Positions 1 through 10,208 of a stretch of DNA of 64,000 nucleotides are shown here, in pieces. Position numbers and translations under genes: made by a program. This stretch comes from an uncultured Desulfobulbus sp. (GTDB lineage: Bacteria; Desulfobacterota; Desulfobulbia; Desulfobulbales; Desulfobulbaceae). Each line of letters opens with the position of its first letter. Within the stretch, counting starts at the first letter, position 1. The stretch is from NCBI RefSeq assembly GCF_963665445.1, contig NZ_OY762276.1, positions 62,001 to 126,000 of the forward strand. Reading direction: 5' to 3'. A model generated the notes under the pieces. The model was given only the letters and a program-made list of their open reading frames with translations, was not told where the DNA came from and ran no database searches.

Positions 1-870
1 ATTGCAGGGCAGATAGGCTACACCTTGTATCAAGGTGCCCCCCTCTGTCTCAATGACGGCTGCAAGGTGGTGGAAAAGCTGACCCGGGTCTCCCCCCTGA
101 TCATCAACGTGGCGGGTTTGCTCTTTTTTCAGATCGTCTACTGGGGCCTGCATGCGGCCAGGGGCGATCAGCGGCGTGTCCCGGCCTTTATCAAAACCGT
201 GCTGCTGGCCGGGCTGGCGGCGGAAGGGGTGCTGATCAGTTTTCAGTATCTGGTGGCGCAGACCTTCTGTACCTACTGTATCGGTATCTTTGGTTTTGTG
301 GTGGCACTCAATCTGCTCTTAGGTCTACGCCAGGTATTGGCCGGTATTTTGATTTGTGCGGCGGCCAGCCTCTCCTTTGCCGGCCTGGATGTGAGCAAGA
401 CTGTCCCGGGCAAGGTCGCTTTCACCGGTGGAGTCATGGCGCAGCGTTCGGGCGCAGCCAATGCACCGGAACATTACCTCTTTTTTTCCTCGACCTGTCC
501 GCACTGCGAAAAAGTGCTTGCCGCCCTGAAAACCGACACCAGGCCCACGGTGTTTTTCAACCCGATCGACAAGGTGGCAACCATCGACATCCCGCAGGTG
601 CTGTATCGTCCGGGCTACTCCTTTGGCCTCAACAAGAACCTGCTCAGCTCGCTGGGGATTGACGAAGTTCCGGTCCTCATCACCAAAACCGCCGAGGGGT
701 TGATGATCCGCAAGGGGGAGACTGCCATCCTGGGCTACCTGACCGCCCCGGTGCAACCTGCCCCGGTGAGCGGGAAATCCGAGCCGCTTCTCCTGCCTGG
801 CAGCAGTGACGGCTGTCAGGTTTCCGCAGACTGCAGCAACACCTCGTCCGGGCAATCTTCCCTGCAGTAA
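1..870 (+). CDS. VKOR-family disulfide protein fused to a thioredoxin-like domain (5' partial)
   Basis: The reading frame is open to base 1, so the N-terminus is missing. The visible part has hydrophobic helices and the paired cysteines of the vitamin K epoxide reductase (VKOR) family: a loop LCLNDGC near bases 43-63 and an active-site CTYC near 268-280. After four membrane segments a soluble part carries CPHC (about 497-508), a thioredoxin/DsbA-type redox motif. VKOR-thioredoxin fusions reoxidise periplasmic disulfide oxidases and pass electrons to quinones; that role is family knowledge. The gene converges with metY and the two share an inverted repeat at their ends. Confidence 0.8.
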   Translation: MAGQIGYTLYQGAPLCLNDGCKVVEKLTRVSPLIINVAGLLFFQIVYWGLHAARGDQRRVPAFIKTVLLAGLAAEGVLISFQYLVAQTFCTYCIGIFGFVVALNLLLGLRQVLAGILICAAASLSFAGLDVSKTVPGKVAFTGGVMAQRSGAANAPEHYLFFSSTCPHCEKVLAALKTDTRPTVFFNPIDKVATIDIPQVLYRPGYSFGLNKNLLSSLGIDEVPVLITKTAEGLMIRKGETAILGYLTAPVQPAPVSGKSEPLLLPGSSDGCQVSADCSNTSSGQSSLQ

Positions 871-882
871 ATCCTCCCGTCT

Positions 883-911
883 CTGGATCAGGCTCCAAGG
901 GCCTGATCCAG
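883..911. terminator. Inverted repeat between convergent genes, covering the metY stop codon
   Basis: Arms CTGGATCAGGC (883-893) and GCCTGATCCAG (901-911) pair perfectly over 11 bp with a 7-nt loop. The metY stop codon (888-890, minus strand) lies inside the left arm. Neither side has a clear U-tract, so a terminator or mRNA end-protecting hairpin serving both convergent genes is inferred. Confidence 0.5.
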
Positions 912-2168
912 ATCCCAGAACAGATCCTCCGCATCCTCCAGACCGATACTGAGGCGAATCATATCCGGCGTTACCCCGGATGCCCGCAGCTCCTCTTCGC
1001 TCAGCTGGCTGTGGGTGGTGCTTGCCGGATGGATGGCCAGGCTCTTGGCATCGCCGATGTTGGCCACATGGCTGAACAACTGCAGGTGGTCGATGAAGCG
1101 CTGGCCCGCCTCGCGTCCGCCCTTGATGCCGAAGGTGAGGATGGCCCCCGCGCCCTTGGGCAGGTATCGCATGGCCCGCTCATGGCTGGGGTGATCGCTG
1201 AGGCCGGGATAATTGACCCAGGCGACGCGGTCGTGTTCGCGCAGAAATTGGGCCACAGCCAGGGTGTTTGCCACATGACGATCCATGCGCAGACTCAGGG
1301 TCTCGATTCCCTGGACGGTCAGCCAACTGTTGAACGGCGAGGCCGAGACTCCCAGATCGCGGAGCATCTGTACCCGCGCCTTGAGGATAAAGGCCGGTGC
1401 GCCGAGACCGGCGTAGACCAGACCGTGGTAGGAGGGATCCGGCTCGGTGAAGTTGGCGAACCGGCCCGAGTTCCAGGCGAAACTGCCGCCGTCGATGAGC
1501 ATGCCGCCCAGGCAGGTGCCGTGGCCGTTGAGGAATTTGGTAGTGCTGTGGCTGACGATGTTGGCGCCCAGCTCCAGCGGTCGGCAGAGATAGGGCGTAC
1601 CCACGGTGTTGTCGATCATCAGCGGGATGTTGTGCGCCCGGGCAATGTCTCCGACCTCGGTAAAGGGAAAGACGATGAGCCCCGGGTTGCCCAGGGTTTC
1701 GCCGTAGATCAGCTTGGTGTTAGGGCGAATGGCGCGGGCAAAGGAATCAGGATCGGCCGGATCGGCGAAGCTGACCTCGATGCCCAGGCGGGGCAGGGTG
1801 TAGCGAAGCTGGTTGTAGGTGCCGCCATAGAGGCTGTTGCTGGAGACGATATGGTCGCCCGCCTCACAGAGGGTGAAGAAGGCCAGGGTCTGGGCGCCGT
1901 GGCCGCTGCTGGCCGCAAGTCCTGCAATGCCGCCTTCCAGCGAGCTCACCCGTTGCTCGAGGGCGTCGGTGGTCGGGTTCATGATCCGGGTGTAGATGTT
2001 GCCGAACTCCTTGAGGGCAAAGAGGTTGGCGGCCTGCTCGCAGCTTTGAAACTGATAGGAGGTTGTCTGATAGAGGGGAAGGGCGCGACTTCCAGTGGTC
2101 GGGTCAGCCGTCTGTCCCGCATGCAGTTGACGGGTGGTGAAGCCAAAGGTGCGCTGTTGTCCGGCCAT
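888..2168 (-). CDS. metY: O-acetylhomoserine aminocarboxypropyltransferase (sulfhydrylase)
   Basis: A 426-residue PLP enzyme of the Cys/Met metabolism family. It joins O-acetylhomoserine with sulfide to give homocysteine, the direct sulfhydrylation route to methionine in the cytoplasm. The PLP-lysine motif SHSTTKFLNGHGT lies near 1530-1550, and YTRIMNPTTDALEQR and the SSGHGAQT loop are typical of the MetY branch. I prefer the ATG at 2168 over the ATG at 2174. The strong AAGGAGGA ribosome site at 2176-2183 nearly touches the upstream codon but lies 7 nt from the downstream one. O-succinylhomoserine sulfhydrylase (MetZ) is the main alternative, but length and motifs favour MetY. Confidence 0.92.
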   Translation of the reverse strand: MAGQQRTFGFTTRQLHAGQTADPTTGSRALPLYQTTSYQFQSCEQAANLFALKEFGNIYTRIMNPTTDALEQRVSSLEGGIAGLAASSGHGAQTLAFFTLCEAGDHIVSSNSLYGGTYNQLRYTLPRLGIEVSFADPADPDSFARAIRPNTKLIYGETLGNPGLIVFPFTEVGDIARAHNIPLMIDNTVGTPYLCRPLELGANIVSHSTTKFLNGHGTCLGGMLIDGGSFAWNSGRFANFTEPDPSYHGLVYAGLGAPAFILKARVQMLRDLGVSASPFNSWLTVQGIETLSLRMDRHVANTLAVAQFLREHDRVAWVNYPGLSDHPSHERAMRYLPKGAGAILTFGIKGGREAGQRFIDHLQLFSHVANIGDAKSLAIHPASTTHSQLSEEELRASGVTPDMIRLSIGLEDAEDLFWDLDQALGA

Positions 2169-2315
2169 GATCATTCCTCCTTGGTTTAACGGTCCCGGAA
2201 AGTAGTGGTAGAGGCCACAATAAGCATGAATGGGCTTCGGGCAAAAGCCAGAAGGCGATTATTGAACCAAATTGTGGTGCTGTGAGCCCGTGGTTTGACC
2301 GGGGGGAGGTGCGGG

Positions 2316-2996
2316 TTAGCGTATTTCCTCGTGGAAACAGGGCAACAAATCGGCATGGATCTGTTGGGGGGAGTGGAAAAAAATATCGGCGCCGGCCTGC
2401 TGCAGTTCTTCCTCGCTGCCGTATCCGTAGGTCACGGCGGCGGTGTGGATGGCGTTGGCCTGCCCACCGAGCAGGTCATACTTGCGATCGCCGATCATCA
2501 TCGTCTGGGTGGGCTTGGCCCCGATCTGGGTGAGGATATGGCCAATGAGGGAGGGCTTGTCGACGAGCTCGCCGCTGAGTTCGGCCCCGAAGATGTGGTT
2601 GAAAAATGGGGTCAGAGCGAAATGGGCAAGAATCCGCTCGGCAAAGATGCGCGGCTTGGAGGTCGCGACAAAGAGGCGAAATCCTCGTTCCTGCAAGGTG
2701 GCAAGCGCCTCCGGTATCCCGTCATAGACCTGATTTTCATAGAGACCGACCTCGGCAAACCGCTCCCGGTACAACAGGACCGCCCGATGCACCAGGGCGG
2801 GATCGTCCGTTGCCATGAGACGGGCAAAGCTCTGCGCCAGGGGCGGGCCGATACACCATTCCAGGTCATCGGCCTGCGGCGGCTCATGGCCCAGTTCAGT
2901 GAGGGCGTGCTGGATACAGCGGGTAATGCCGGCTTTGGGATCGGTCAGGGTGCCGTCGAGATCAAAGAGAAGGTCAGTAAGCCGTATTGCATTCAT
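2316..2996 (-). CDS. HAD-superfamily phosphatase, phosphoglycolate phosphatase-like
   Basis: A 226-residue HAD hydrolase. Motif I is FDLDGTLTD at the N-terminus, motif II the threonine in VATSKP, motif III the lysine in DKPSL and motif IV GDRKYDL, so the catalytic set is complete. A helical cap lies between motifs I and II, as in Gph/PpaX enzymes. The substrate is not evident; phosphoglycolate or another small phosphoester is likely. The start at 2996 is chosen because its ATG overlaps the TGA of letB in an ATGA junction, which implies translational coupling and makes this the last gene of the unit starting at 9909. Confidence 0.8.
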   Translation of the reverse strand: MNAIRLTDLLFDLDGTLTDPKAGITRCIQHALTELGHEPPQADDLEWCIGPPLAQSFARLMATDDPALVHRAVLLYRERFAEVGLYENQVYDGIPEALATLQERGFRLFVATSKPRIFAERILAHFALTPFFNHIFGAELSGELVDKPSLIGHILTQIGAKPTQTMMIGDRKYDLLGGQANAIHTAAVTYGYGSEEELQQAGADIFFHSPQQIHADLLPCFHEEIR

Positions 2997-5695
2997 TGCT
3001 TGGTTGTTGCCGCAGTTGCAGTGGTTTCTTTTGTGAGGGTCAGCTTCGGCTGCCATTTGAGCCAGGTCTCGTCAAGGGTTGCGCTGACCTTGAAGTGCTG
3101 CCCGGGATAGGCCGCCGGGCCCATATCCGGGCCCTCGGGAGTGGCCAGGCCGATGCCGCCCTCCAGGAGCGACTCAACCGATTCGGTACGGAGGGTCATG
3201 CCACTGAGCACCCCGCCGCTGACCTTGATGCCGCTAGCGTTCCAGAAGCGGGTGCCGTTGTGAATGAGCCGGGTGTAGGGCTCTTCGATATTGACGTTGA
3301 GCCAGACCTCCTGGGCTGTGGGCGAGAGTTGGTAGCCGGTTACCTGGCCCACCGGAATCTGGCGGTAATAGATCGGGCTGCCCGGTTTGAGCGAGCCGAG
3401 GCTGTCGGTTTCCAGGATCAGGTTGAGACCGGTCAGGGGTTGGGTGGTGTCGTCGGCCAGCGGCAGCACGGTGAAGTCGGTCACCTTGGCGCCCAGACCC
3501 TTCTGCAGGTCGATGTAGGCGCCGGTGAGGATGGTTTCCACATGCTTGATGCCGGTGAGGCGCACCTCCGGCCGGACCAGGCGCAGGCGGGAGTTGCGGC
3601 GAAACAGGGGCGCCATGTCGGGATCAATGCAGGCCTCGGCGCGTACCTCACCGTTTTTCGGATCAAGATGGAGTGTGTTCAGACGGCCGACGGTGATCCC
3701 CTGGTAGCGTATCTCGGTGGAGGTGCTGATCCCCTCGCCGTTCTTGAAATGAAGTTGCAGCCGCAGGGCATCGGCGTTTTCCGCCTCGGCCAGCGAGGGG
3801 AAGAGGGAGAAGCTCTGTTCCGAACGAGCCGCACGGCCTTTCCCCTCGCTGGTGAAACTGATGCCGCCGTTGATCAGGGCATCAAAGGGGGCGGTTTCCA
3901 GGTTCACCCCTTGGAGTGAGGCGCTCATTTTCACCGGGGAGAGGGCATAGAAGCGGGTGTTCTCGCGCACCAGATCCCGGTACTGGTCTTTGATCAGAAT
4001 ATGGACCACCGTATCGCGCCGGTTTTTCGCCAGGTCGAATCCCAGGACCTCGCCTACATGGATATTGTTGAACAGAATCGGCGCACCAAGGGTCAGCCGG
4101 GGCGCCTGGGCGGCAACCAGATGCAGCCGTAACCCCTGCAGTTCCATCTCCGGGATGGTTTTGACGGCCTCGCCGTAGGATGGGGAGAGGGGGAAACGTT
4201 GTCCCGCCTCCGCAACCGGCGGTGTTTTTTGCATCGGTGGGGTCATGAAGGCGATGCCGCCGACCAACAGCGATTGCACCGAGCCCAGCTCAACCTTGAT
4301 TCGGCTCAGGCTGGCGTCCATTTTGAAGCCACCGGTCTTCCAGAAGATGCTTCTTTTGGTGATGAGCTCGTCGTGGGGGGCAAAAACCGTGATCTGCACC
4401 AGGACGTTTTTTCCCTTCGGCGCCAGGTCAATGCCGGTGATCTCGCCCACGGCTATCTCCTTATAGAGGATCGGCGCCCCCACATTCAGGCCGCCGCTCT
4501 CCGGCGCAACCAGGGTATAGGTGGTGCCGGGGCGGTTGGCGGGACTGGGCATGGGCGAGGTTTCTTCAATGAATTCAGTTTGTTTGTCGCCCGAGCCGAT
4601 GTCAAAGGTAATGTAGGGGCCGGTGAGCAGGGTCTCGAGGTTTTTCACCCCGGTGATCTGCACCTGCGGCCGTACCGTCCAGAAACGGGTGGACTGCCGC
4701 AGGGCCGGTTCCATGCGCGGATCGAGCAGCAACTCTGCGGTGACGGTGTGCAGCGATTCGTTGATGTCCACCGTCTTGACCACACCGGCCTTGAGTCCGC
4801 GGTACATGACCTTGGTCTTGCCGGCCACGATGCCCTCACCCGAGGCCAACTGCAACTGGGCAGCGATGCCGTATTCGGCATCCTCGAAATCCTTGTAGAG
4901 CGAAAACTCGGTTCCATTTTCGGCCAGCGGGCTCTCCTGCAGCAGCGGCGGCGTATCGCAGCTGAGCCCACCGTAGATCAGGGATGCCAGCGATTCAACG
5001 TTGACCGTCAATCCGCTTTGGACATCACCGGTGAGGCTGAGTCCGCTGGCGTTCCAAAAACGGGTGCCGGTGTGGATCAGGCGGGTGAAGCGGGCCTCGA
5101 TATAGGCCTTGAGCAGAATGGTGCCGTCCTCCTGGAGGAGATAGTCCTCGATATACCCGATCTGCAGGTTCTTGGTGTAGATGTTGGAGCCGCGCTGCAG
5201 GGAATAGAGCATATTGGTTTTCAGGGTGATATGCAGGCCGGGGCTGGAGTTGTCGATCGATGGTTGTTCGGCAAGCCCCTTGAAGTGTTCGGCAGAGGTC
5301 TTGGATGTGCCCTGGCGCATGCCGATGTAGGACCCGCCGAACAGGGTGTCCAGTCCGCTGATCTTGCCTGCGGAAACCTCGGGTTTGACGATCCAGAAGG
5401 CGGTGTCCGTTACCAGGGCCTCGCGGATCTGGCTTTCCATGGTGATGACCAGGCTGACGCCCTTCATCCCGGGATCGATGTTGATTTTTTTCACCGTGCC
5501 CACCGGAATGCCGCGGATAATGACTTTGGTCTTGCCGGGATTGATGCCGGTGGCATCCTCGAAGTGGACCGTAATGTCGATGCCGGCGTCGCGCATGCCG
5601 GTGTAGAGGAGCCAACCGCCGATACAGAGGGCCACCAGGGGCAGAATCCAGATGGGGGAGAGGCTGCGACGTTTGCGAATAAGGGGTGTTTCCAT
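2993..5695 (-). CDS. letB: LetB-like periplasmic lipid-transport protein with seven MCE domains
   Basis: 900 residues with one N-terminal membrane anchor (about residues 15-33) and seven MCE/MlaD-type repeats. Each repeat carries the pattern of a G-x-P/V-V-G turn followed by a FW-type segment and an LxGGI/LxGxYI ending. E. coli LetB (YebT) also has seven MCE domains and a similar length (877 residues), while PqiB has three, so LetB is the better match. LetB hexamers form a tunnel that carries lipids between the inner and outer membranes (family knowledge). It begins 5 bp after letA. Confidence 0.88.
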   Translation of the reverse strand: METPLIRKRRSLSPIWILPLVALCIGGWLLYTGMRDAGIDITVHFEDATGINPGKTKVIIRGIPVGTVKKINIDPGMKGVSLVITMESQIREALVTDTAFWIVKPEVSAGKISGLDTLFGGSYIGMRQGTSKTSAEHFKGLAEQPSIDNSSPGLHITLKTNMLYSLQRGSNIYTKNLQIGYIEDYLLQEDGTILLKAYIEARFTRLIHTGTRFWNASGLSLTGDVQSGLTVNVESLASLIYGGLSCDTPPLLQESPLAENGTEFSLYKDFEDAEYGIAAQLQLASGEGIVAGKTKVMYRGLKAGVVKTVDINESLHTVTAELLLDPRMEPALRQSTRFWTVRPQVQITGVKNLETLLTGPYITFDIGSGDKQTEFIEETSPMPSPANRPGTTYTLVAPESGGLNVGAPILYKEIAVGEITGIDLAPKGKNVLVQITVFAPHDELITKRSIFWKTGGFKMDASLSRIKVELGSVQSLLVGGIAFMTPPMQKTPPVAEAGQRFPLSPSYGEAVKTIPEMELQGLRLHLVAAQAPRLTLGAPILFNNIHVGEVLGFDLAKNRRDTVVHILIKDQYRDLVRENTRFYALSPVKMSASLQGVNLETAPFDALINGGISFTSEGKGRAARSEQSFSLFPSLAEAENADALRLQLHFKNGEGISTSTEIRYQGITVGRLNTLHLDPKNGEVRAEACIDPDMAPLFRRNSRLRLVRPEVRLTGIKHVETILTGAYIDLQKGLGAKVTDFTVLPLADDTTQPLTGLNLILETDSLGSLKPGSPIYYRQIPVGQVTGYQLSPTAQEVWLNVNIEEPYTRLIHNGTRFWNASGIKVSGGVLSGMTLRTESVESLLEGGIGLATPEGPDMGPAAYPGQHFKVSATLDETWLKWQPKLTLTKETTATAATTKQ

Positions 5696-5700
5696 GAAAA

Positions 5701-6972
5701 TTATTTGGTTTCAGCGGCTTGTGCGGCATCCCACAGCAGCCGTGGGTCAAAGCTGAGAGCAGCGAACATGGTAGAGAGCACCACCCCGGTGAAGTAGAGC
5801 GAGGCGGGTGCGGCGGAGATCGAGGAGAGAAAACCGAACTGCGCCAGGGAACAGAGCAGGGTGATGACGAAGATGTCGAGCATGGACCAGCGGCCGATGA
5901 ACTCGATGAAGCGAAACATGATTGCCTTGTGCCTCAGCGAGCTGCGCCAGCGAAAGTGGATCGAGAGCAGAATGATCACCAGACCGATAATCTTGAACAG
6001 CGGCACCAGGATAGAGGCGATCAGGATCACCAGGCCGATACCGTAGGAGCCGTCCTTGAAGAAGTAGAGAATACCGTCCATGATGGTGGAGCGATCGGGA
6101 ACGCCAAAGGTATCGACCTCCATGATCGGGAGCAGGTTTGCCGGCAGGGTGAGGACGATGGCGGTGGCGATCAGGGCCCAGGTACGGGCAATGGAGTTCT
6201 GTTTGCGTTGATGCAGGGTGTGTCCGCAGCGGGGGCAATGGCTCCGACCGGTGGTTTGCCGGTAGTCGGCGGGCAACAGCTTGTGGCAGTCGTGGCAGAG
6301 CAGGTAGTCGGCGGGATCGGCACTCTCCGGCAGAACCGTGCGCTGTCGCTCCGACTCCATCATCGACCAGAATCGCTGCGGATCGATGGTGGTCTGTGCG
6401 GCCACGGTGGTCACGACCAGCCCCACCAGGCAGAAAAATCCACCATTGAGCGAGACCGAAGCCATGTGCGACATCTTGATGATCGTAATCAGCACGCCGA
6501 CGAGAAAGACGTCGGTCATGGACCATTCGCTCAGGTGATGATAGGCACGAAACAAGGGCGGCATCAACCGGCTGCGACGGCCGCTGGCCAGGCCAAGGGT
6601 CACCATCAGGAGCGAGCTCAGCAGCAGCAGGGGGAATATCATGGTGGTCAAAGCAACGATCATACCCACAACGTACTGCCCGCTTGCAAACATGTGCATG
6701 CAGGCCTGGAAGATCGAACTGCGATTGTCGATCCCCAGCACTGAAAAGGTCAGCAGCGGCAAGAGGTTGGCCGGGAGATAGAGCACGAGGCCGGTGATGC
6801 TCAGGGCCAGCCCTTTTTGAATGGGGTGGCGTTTGTAGCGGTGCAGCTGCCGTGAACAGCGTGGGCAGAGGGCAACCTGGTTGGGCTGGAGCTTGGGCGG
6901 TTGCAGGATCTGACTGCAGCTTGGGCAGACCATCACCTTGGATGGGCCAGGTGGGGGCGTGGAAAGAGACAT
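5701..6972 (-). CDS. letA: LetA/PqiA-like inner-membrane partner of LetB
   Basis: 423 residues. Two halves each start with a zinc-ribbon-like pair of CxxC motifs (CPSC/CPRC near the N-terminus, CHDC/CPRC near the middle) followed by four hydrophobic helices. This is the duplicated PqiA layout, and the length is close to E. coli LetA (YebS, 427 residues). The repeated LPANLLP motif occurs in both halves. LetA is thought to load lipid into the LetB tunnel. It lies 6 bp downstream of the GGDEF/EAL gene, so all three are probably co-transcribed. Confidence 0.88.
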   Translation of the reverse strand: MSLSTPPPGPSKVMVCPSCSQILQPPKLQPNQVALCPRCSRQLHRYKRHPIQKGLALSITGLVLYLPANLLPLLTFSVLGIDNRSSIFQACMHMFASGQYVVGMIVALTTMIFPLLLLSSLLMVTLGLASGRRSRLMPPLFRAYHHLSEWSMTDVFLVGVLITIIKMSHMASVSLNGGFFCLVGLVVTTVAAQTTIDPQRFWSMMESERQRTVLPESADPADYLLCHDCHKLLPADYRQTTGRSHCPRCGHTLHQRKQNSIARTWALIATAIVLTLPANLLPIMEVDTFGVPDRSTIMDGILYFFKDGSYGIGLVILIASILVPLFKIIGLVIILLSIHFRWRSSLRHKAIMFRFIEFIGRWSMLDIFVITLLCSLAQFGFLSSISAAPASLYFTGVVLSTMFAALSFDPRLLWDAAQAAETK

Positions 6973-6978
6973 GAACGG

Positions 6979-9909
6979 TTAGCGGGCCAGTGCGGGAGAG
7001 CCGATAACCTTTTTCTGGCCGGACTCAGCAAGCAGATAGAGATAGTGCAGGGTGTCCTTTTCCGGCATGGGCCGGGAAAAATAATAGCCTTGGACCTCGT
7101 TGCAGCCGATACCGCGCAACCAGTGCAGCTGATCCCTGGTTTCCACGCCTTCGGCCACCACATTGAGCTGCATCTGTTTGGACATGGCGGTGATGGTGGA
7201 GACGATGCTGCGGCTATTGGTGTCGCTTGCGCTGATGAAGCGTTTGTCGATTTTCAGGGTCGAGACCGGCATTTCGCTGAGGTAACTCAGGGAGGAGTAG
7301 CCGGTGCCGAAATCGTCGATGGAAAAGCGGATGCCCCGTTCGCGGAAGCGATGCATGGTTTCCAGGGAATGCTGTACGTCCTTCATTGCGGTGGTTTCGG
7401 TAATCTCAAATTCGATCAGCTGGTGATTGATACGATGGGCGCCGAGAATGGTGTCGATGGTTTCGACAATGTTTTTCTGGTTAAAGGTCCGCGGCGACAT
7501 GTTGACGCTGATCGGCAAGAGTTTGAGATTATGCTCCTGCAGTTTGGTGAGGAATATACAGACCTCGTCAAGGACATACAAGCTCATCTCGTCGATAAGC
7601 CCAGATTCTTCGGCAACCGGGATAAATTGGTCCGGGGTGATGATGGAGCTGTTTTTCTGCCAGCGAACCAGGGCCTCAAAGGAGGTGGGGCGTTCGTTGG
7701 CCAGATCGATTTTCGGTTGATAGTAGACGGTGAACTCGCGCTGCTTCAGGCCGCTGCGGATCGCGTTTTCGATGCGGATGCGGTTGAGCAGCTTTTCGTT
7801 CATCTCCTGGGTGAACATCACGAACTTGTTTTTGCCCTCGCTCTTGGCCTTGTACATGGCCATGTCGGCGTTCTTGATCAGTTCCTGGGAGGTGCGGCCA
7901 TCGTTGGGATAGAGGGCGATGCCGATGCTGGCGTTGACGTAGATGGTGTTGGGGTGCAGTTTGATCGGTTGTTTGAGCGAGGCGAGGATACGGCTGGCCA
8001 GGTTGTAGACCGCGTTTTCGTTATCAATGCTTTCACTCAAAAGGATAAACTCGTCGCCGCCCAGGCGGGAGAGGGTGTCCTCGCTGCGGATGGTTGCCGA
8101 GAGCCGCTCCGCCACCTCGATCAGCACCTGGTCGCCCTTGTCGTGGCCCATGGAGTCGTTGATGTTTTTGAAGTTGTCCAGGTCGATGAAAAAGACGGCC
8201 AGGGCTCTGTTCTCGCGGCCGGCGCGGGCGATGGCCTTGGTCAGGCGGTGTTCCAGTGCGGCCCGGTTGGGCAGTTTGGTCAGGGCATCGCTGTAGGCCA
8301 AAATGGAGATCTGCTTTTCTTTACGCTTGAGTTCGGTGATGTCGTGGAAAAAGGCAAAATAATGGGTGATTTCCTGCCGTTCATTGCGGATGACGCTCAC
8401 CGACAGCCACTGGGGGCAGATGGATCCGTCCTTTTTGCGGTTCCAGATCTCACCGGACCAGGAGCCGGTCTGCGGCAGGCCCTTCCACATGGCCTTGAAG
8501 GAGTTTTCCACCTGGTCGCTGGAGGCGAGCAGGGAGGGGTGCTGGCCGATGATTTCCGAGGCCGGATAGCCGGTGATGCGGGAAAACGAGGTGTTGGTGG
8601 TGAGAATGCGCCCTTCGGGGTCGGTGATGTAGATTCCCTCGATGGCGTTGTCGAAAATGTTCTTGAACAGGAGGAGGTATTTTTCCGCACTCCTGCGGGT
8701 GGCGTTTTCGGCCTGAAGTTTGTGTTCCGCTTCCTGGCGGATGGCGATTTCCTGATGGAGTTGCTGCTGAATGGTCGCGTTGCTTTCCTGTTCATCGGCC
8801 AGCATGCGTTGCTGGCTGTGCAGCGCGCTGAGCATCTCGCGGCAGGAATGGACGATTCGGCCGCACTCCTCGGAAGCCAGACCATGACATTCCCCCTGAA
8901 AAAGAGGCATCTCCGGTTGCTCAAGCAGGGCGGCCAGGTTGTGCAGCGGCCGGCTCATCCGTTGCGCCAGGAGATAACTCAGGCCGACAAAGAGGAGGGC
9001 GCAGGGGAGGAGAACAAGCCCGCAGAACCGGTAGAAACGGGTCATGGGCTGTGCAAGTTCACCCACCGGGACGGCAATACCGGCGATGAGGCGCAGTTCG
9101 GGCATTGAGGCGAAAAAGAGGCGCCGTTCTTCGGGGGCATCCATGGGGGTCCAGCGCAGGGAGCCCTGCTGCTGTTTGACCAGCTGTCTGCCGAGGGCGA
9201 GCATGCGTTCCCGGGCTGATGGGTTCTGGGACGCCGTGGCCGAGATCTGCGGGCGAAAGGTTCCGCTGGCATCGACGACAAAGGGCTGACAGGAGAGGTC
9301 ACCCGTGAGCGAAGACGACATGGTTTGGGCAAGCTGATCAAGCGGCACCAGGTTGGGCAGTTCTTCCGTGGTGCCGAAGGAGACGATCAGCCAGTTCCAC
9401 GGGGCAAATGCAGTTGTACTGTATAAGGTCGGTCCATGCCCCTCGGCCATGGCGTGGATGATGTCGCCGCTGCCGGCGGCACGCAGGCGAAGAAGCAGGT
9501 CATTGTCGAGATGGGTGTGCAGCAGGGCCTTGTTGGGGTGAACCAGGATCCTCCCCTGAGCGTCGACGCACAACAGGTGGTTGTTGGGGGCGGCCTGCTG
9601 GGCAATGAGGGACTCTTGTGCCAACCACTGGGCCTCGTCCAGAGAGAGGGCACCGGTTTGGCTCTTCTGATAGAGGGATTCAACGATCAGACGACTGTCT
9701 TCTGCCGTGGTGCGTAGAGATTGCACCAGGGACGCATTGGCCGCGCTGCGGGTGTCCTTCTGGATGGAGGCAACGGTGGCGAGCACCTGTTGATCCAAAT
9801 ACTGGCGCTCCTGGCGTGCGGCGACGTAGGCGCCACCCCCGAGTGCCGCCAATAGCGGAAAGAGGAGAAACAGTGTATAGCTGGAGAAGATTTTGGCTTG
9901 TGTGGTCAT
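6979..9909 (-). CDS. Membrane-anchored PAS-GGDEF-EAL cyclic-di-GMP protein
   Basis: 976 residues: an N-terminal membrane helix, an extracytoplasmic sensor region of about 270 residues (Cache-like by position), a second membrane helix near residue 300, a HAMP/coiled-coil stretch, a PAS domain (about 405-530), GGDEF and EAL. The diguanylate cyclase signature LGGDEF (near 8050-8060, residue ~618) is intact. RSED sits five residues before it, matching an inhibitory RxxD site. The phosphodiesterase half keeps FEALVRW (~745) and [10 protein letters not shown]. Both domains look catalytically competent, so the net activity cannot be read from sequence. It heads the letA-letB-HAD unit. Confidence 0.92.
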   Translation of the reverse strand: MTTQAKIFSSYTLFLLFPLLAALGGGAYVAARQERQYLDQQVLATVASIQKDTRSAANASLVQSLRTTAEDSRLIVESLYQKSQTGALSLDEAQWLAQESLIAQQAAPNNHLLCVDAQGRILVHPNKALLHTHLDNDLLLRLRAAGSGDIIHAMAEGHGPTLYSTTAFAPWNWLIVSFGTTEELPNLVPLDQLAQTMSSSLTGDLSCQPFVVDASGTFRPQISATASQNPSARERMLALGRQLVKQQQGSLRWTPMDAPEERRLFFASMPELRLIAGIAVPVGELAQPMTRFYRFCGLVLLPCALLFVGLSYLLAQRMSRPLHNLAALLEQPEMPLFQGECHGLASEECGRIVHSCREMLSALHSQQRMLADEQESNATIQQQLHQEIAIRQEAEHKLQAENATRRSAEKYLLLFKNIFDNAIEGIYITDPEGRILTTNTSFSRITGYPASEIIGQHPSLLASSDQVENSFKAMWKGLPQTGSWSGEIWNRKKDGSICPQWLSVSVIRNERQEITHYFAFFHDITELKRKEKQISILAYSDALTKLPNRAALEHRLTKAIARAGRENRALAVFFIDLDNFKNINDSMGHDKGDQVLIEVAERLSATIRSEDTLSRLGGDEFILLSESIDNENAVYNLASRILASLKQPIKLHPNTIYVNASIGIALYPNDGRTSQELIKNADMAMYKAKSEGKNKFVMFTQEMNEKLLNRIRIENAIRSGLKQREFTVYYQPKIDLANERPTSFEALVRWQKNSSIITPDQFIPVAEESGLIDEMSLYVLDEVCIFLTKLQEHNLKLLPISVNMSPRTFNQKNIVETIDTILGAHRINHQLIEFEITETTAMKDVQHSLETMHRFRERGIRFSIDDFGTGYSSLSYLSEMPVSTLKIDKRFISASDTNSRSIVSTITAMSKQMQLNVVAEGVETRDQLHWLRGIGCNEVQGYYFSRPMPEKDTLHYLYLLAESGQKKVIGSPALAR

Positions 9910-10208
9910 GTCTGATCCAACCGCTGCAAATCATGGCAGCAACCCCCGACAATGCGGTTTGTCAGAGTGTTGAGTGGTTGCAGGGGCCTCCGGGCACTGG
10001 AGAGTAAACATCCGCTAGATATGCATGATTGCTTAGAATAATAGAAAAAAAATAAGTAATAGTCCAATGCAATTCCGCCCCGCAGGCCACGGAAAGAGAG
10101 GTGCCGCTTCTGTGGTGAACATCCATCCTATCCACTTTGTCCCACAGCGTAGGCCTCAATGCCTTGAGGCTGTAGTCTTTTGGGCCTGTCGCCTCTTGAG
10201 GGGGACCC
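9910..10208. other. Divergent intergenic region between the GGDEF/EAL and MFS genes
   Basis: 299 bp that must hold promoters for both directions. An AT-rich patch lies at about 10025-10065. A small hairpin (CCTCAA/TTGAGG, loop TGCC) occurs at about 10156-10171. I could not assign convincing -35/-10 pairs, and no tRNA or riboswitch was recognised. Confidence 0.4.

Noticed and set aside
4199..5797. 532-codon open frame on the plus strand, opposite letB
   Set aside because: It lies wholly opposite a gene with clear MCE repeats, its translation is Gly/Asp/Ala/Val-rich with no domain, and it follows the complementary codon pattern.
6901..9108. 735-codon open frame on the plus strand, opposite the GGDEF/EAL gene
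   Set aside because: A high-GC shadow of a strongly supported gene; the translation shows no recognisable motif.
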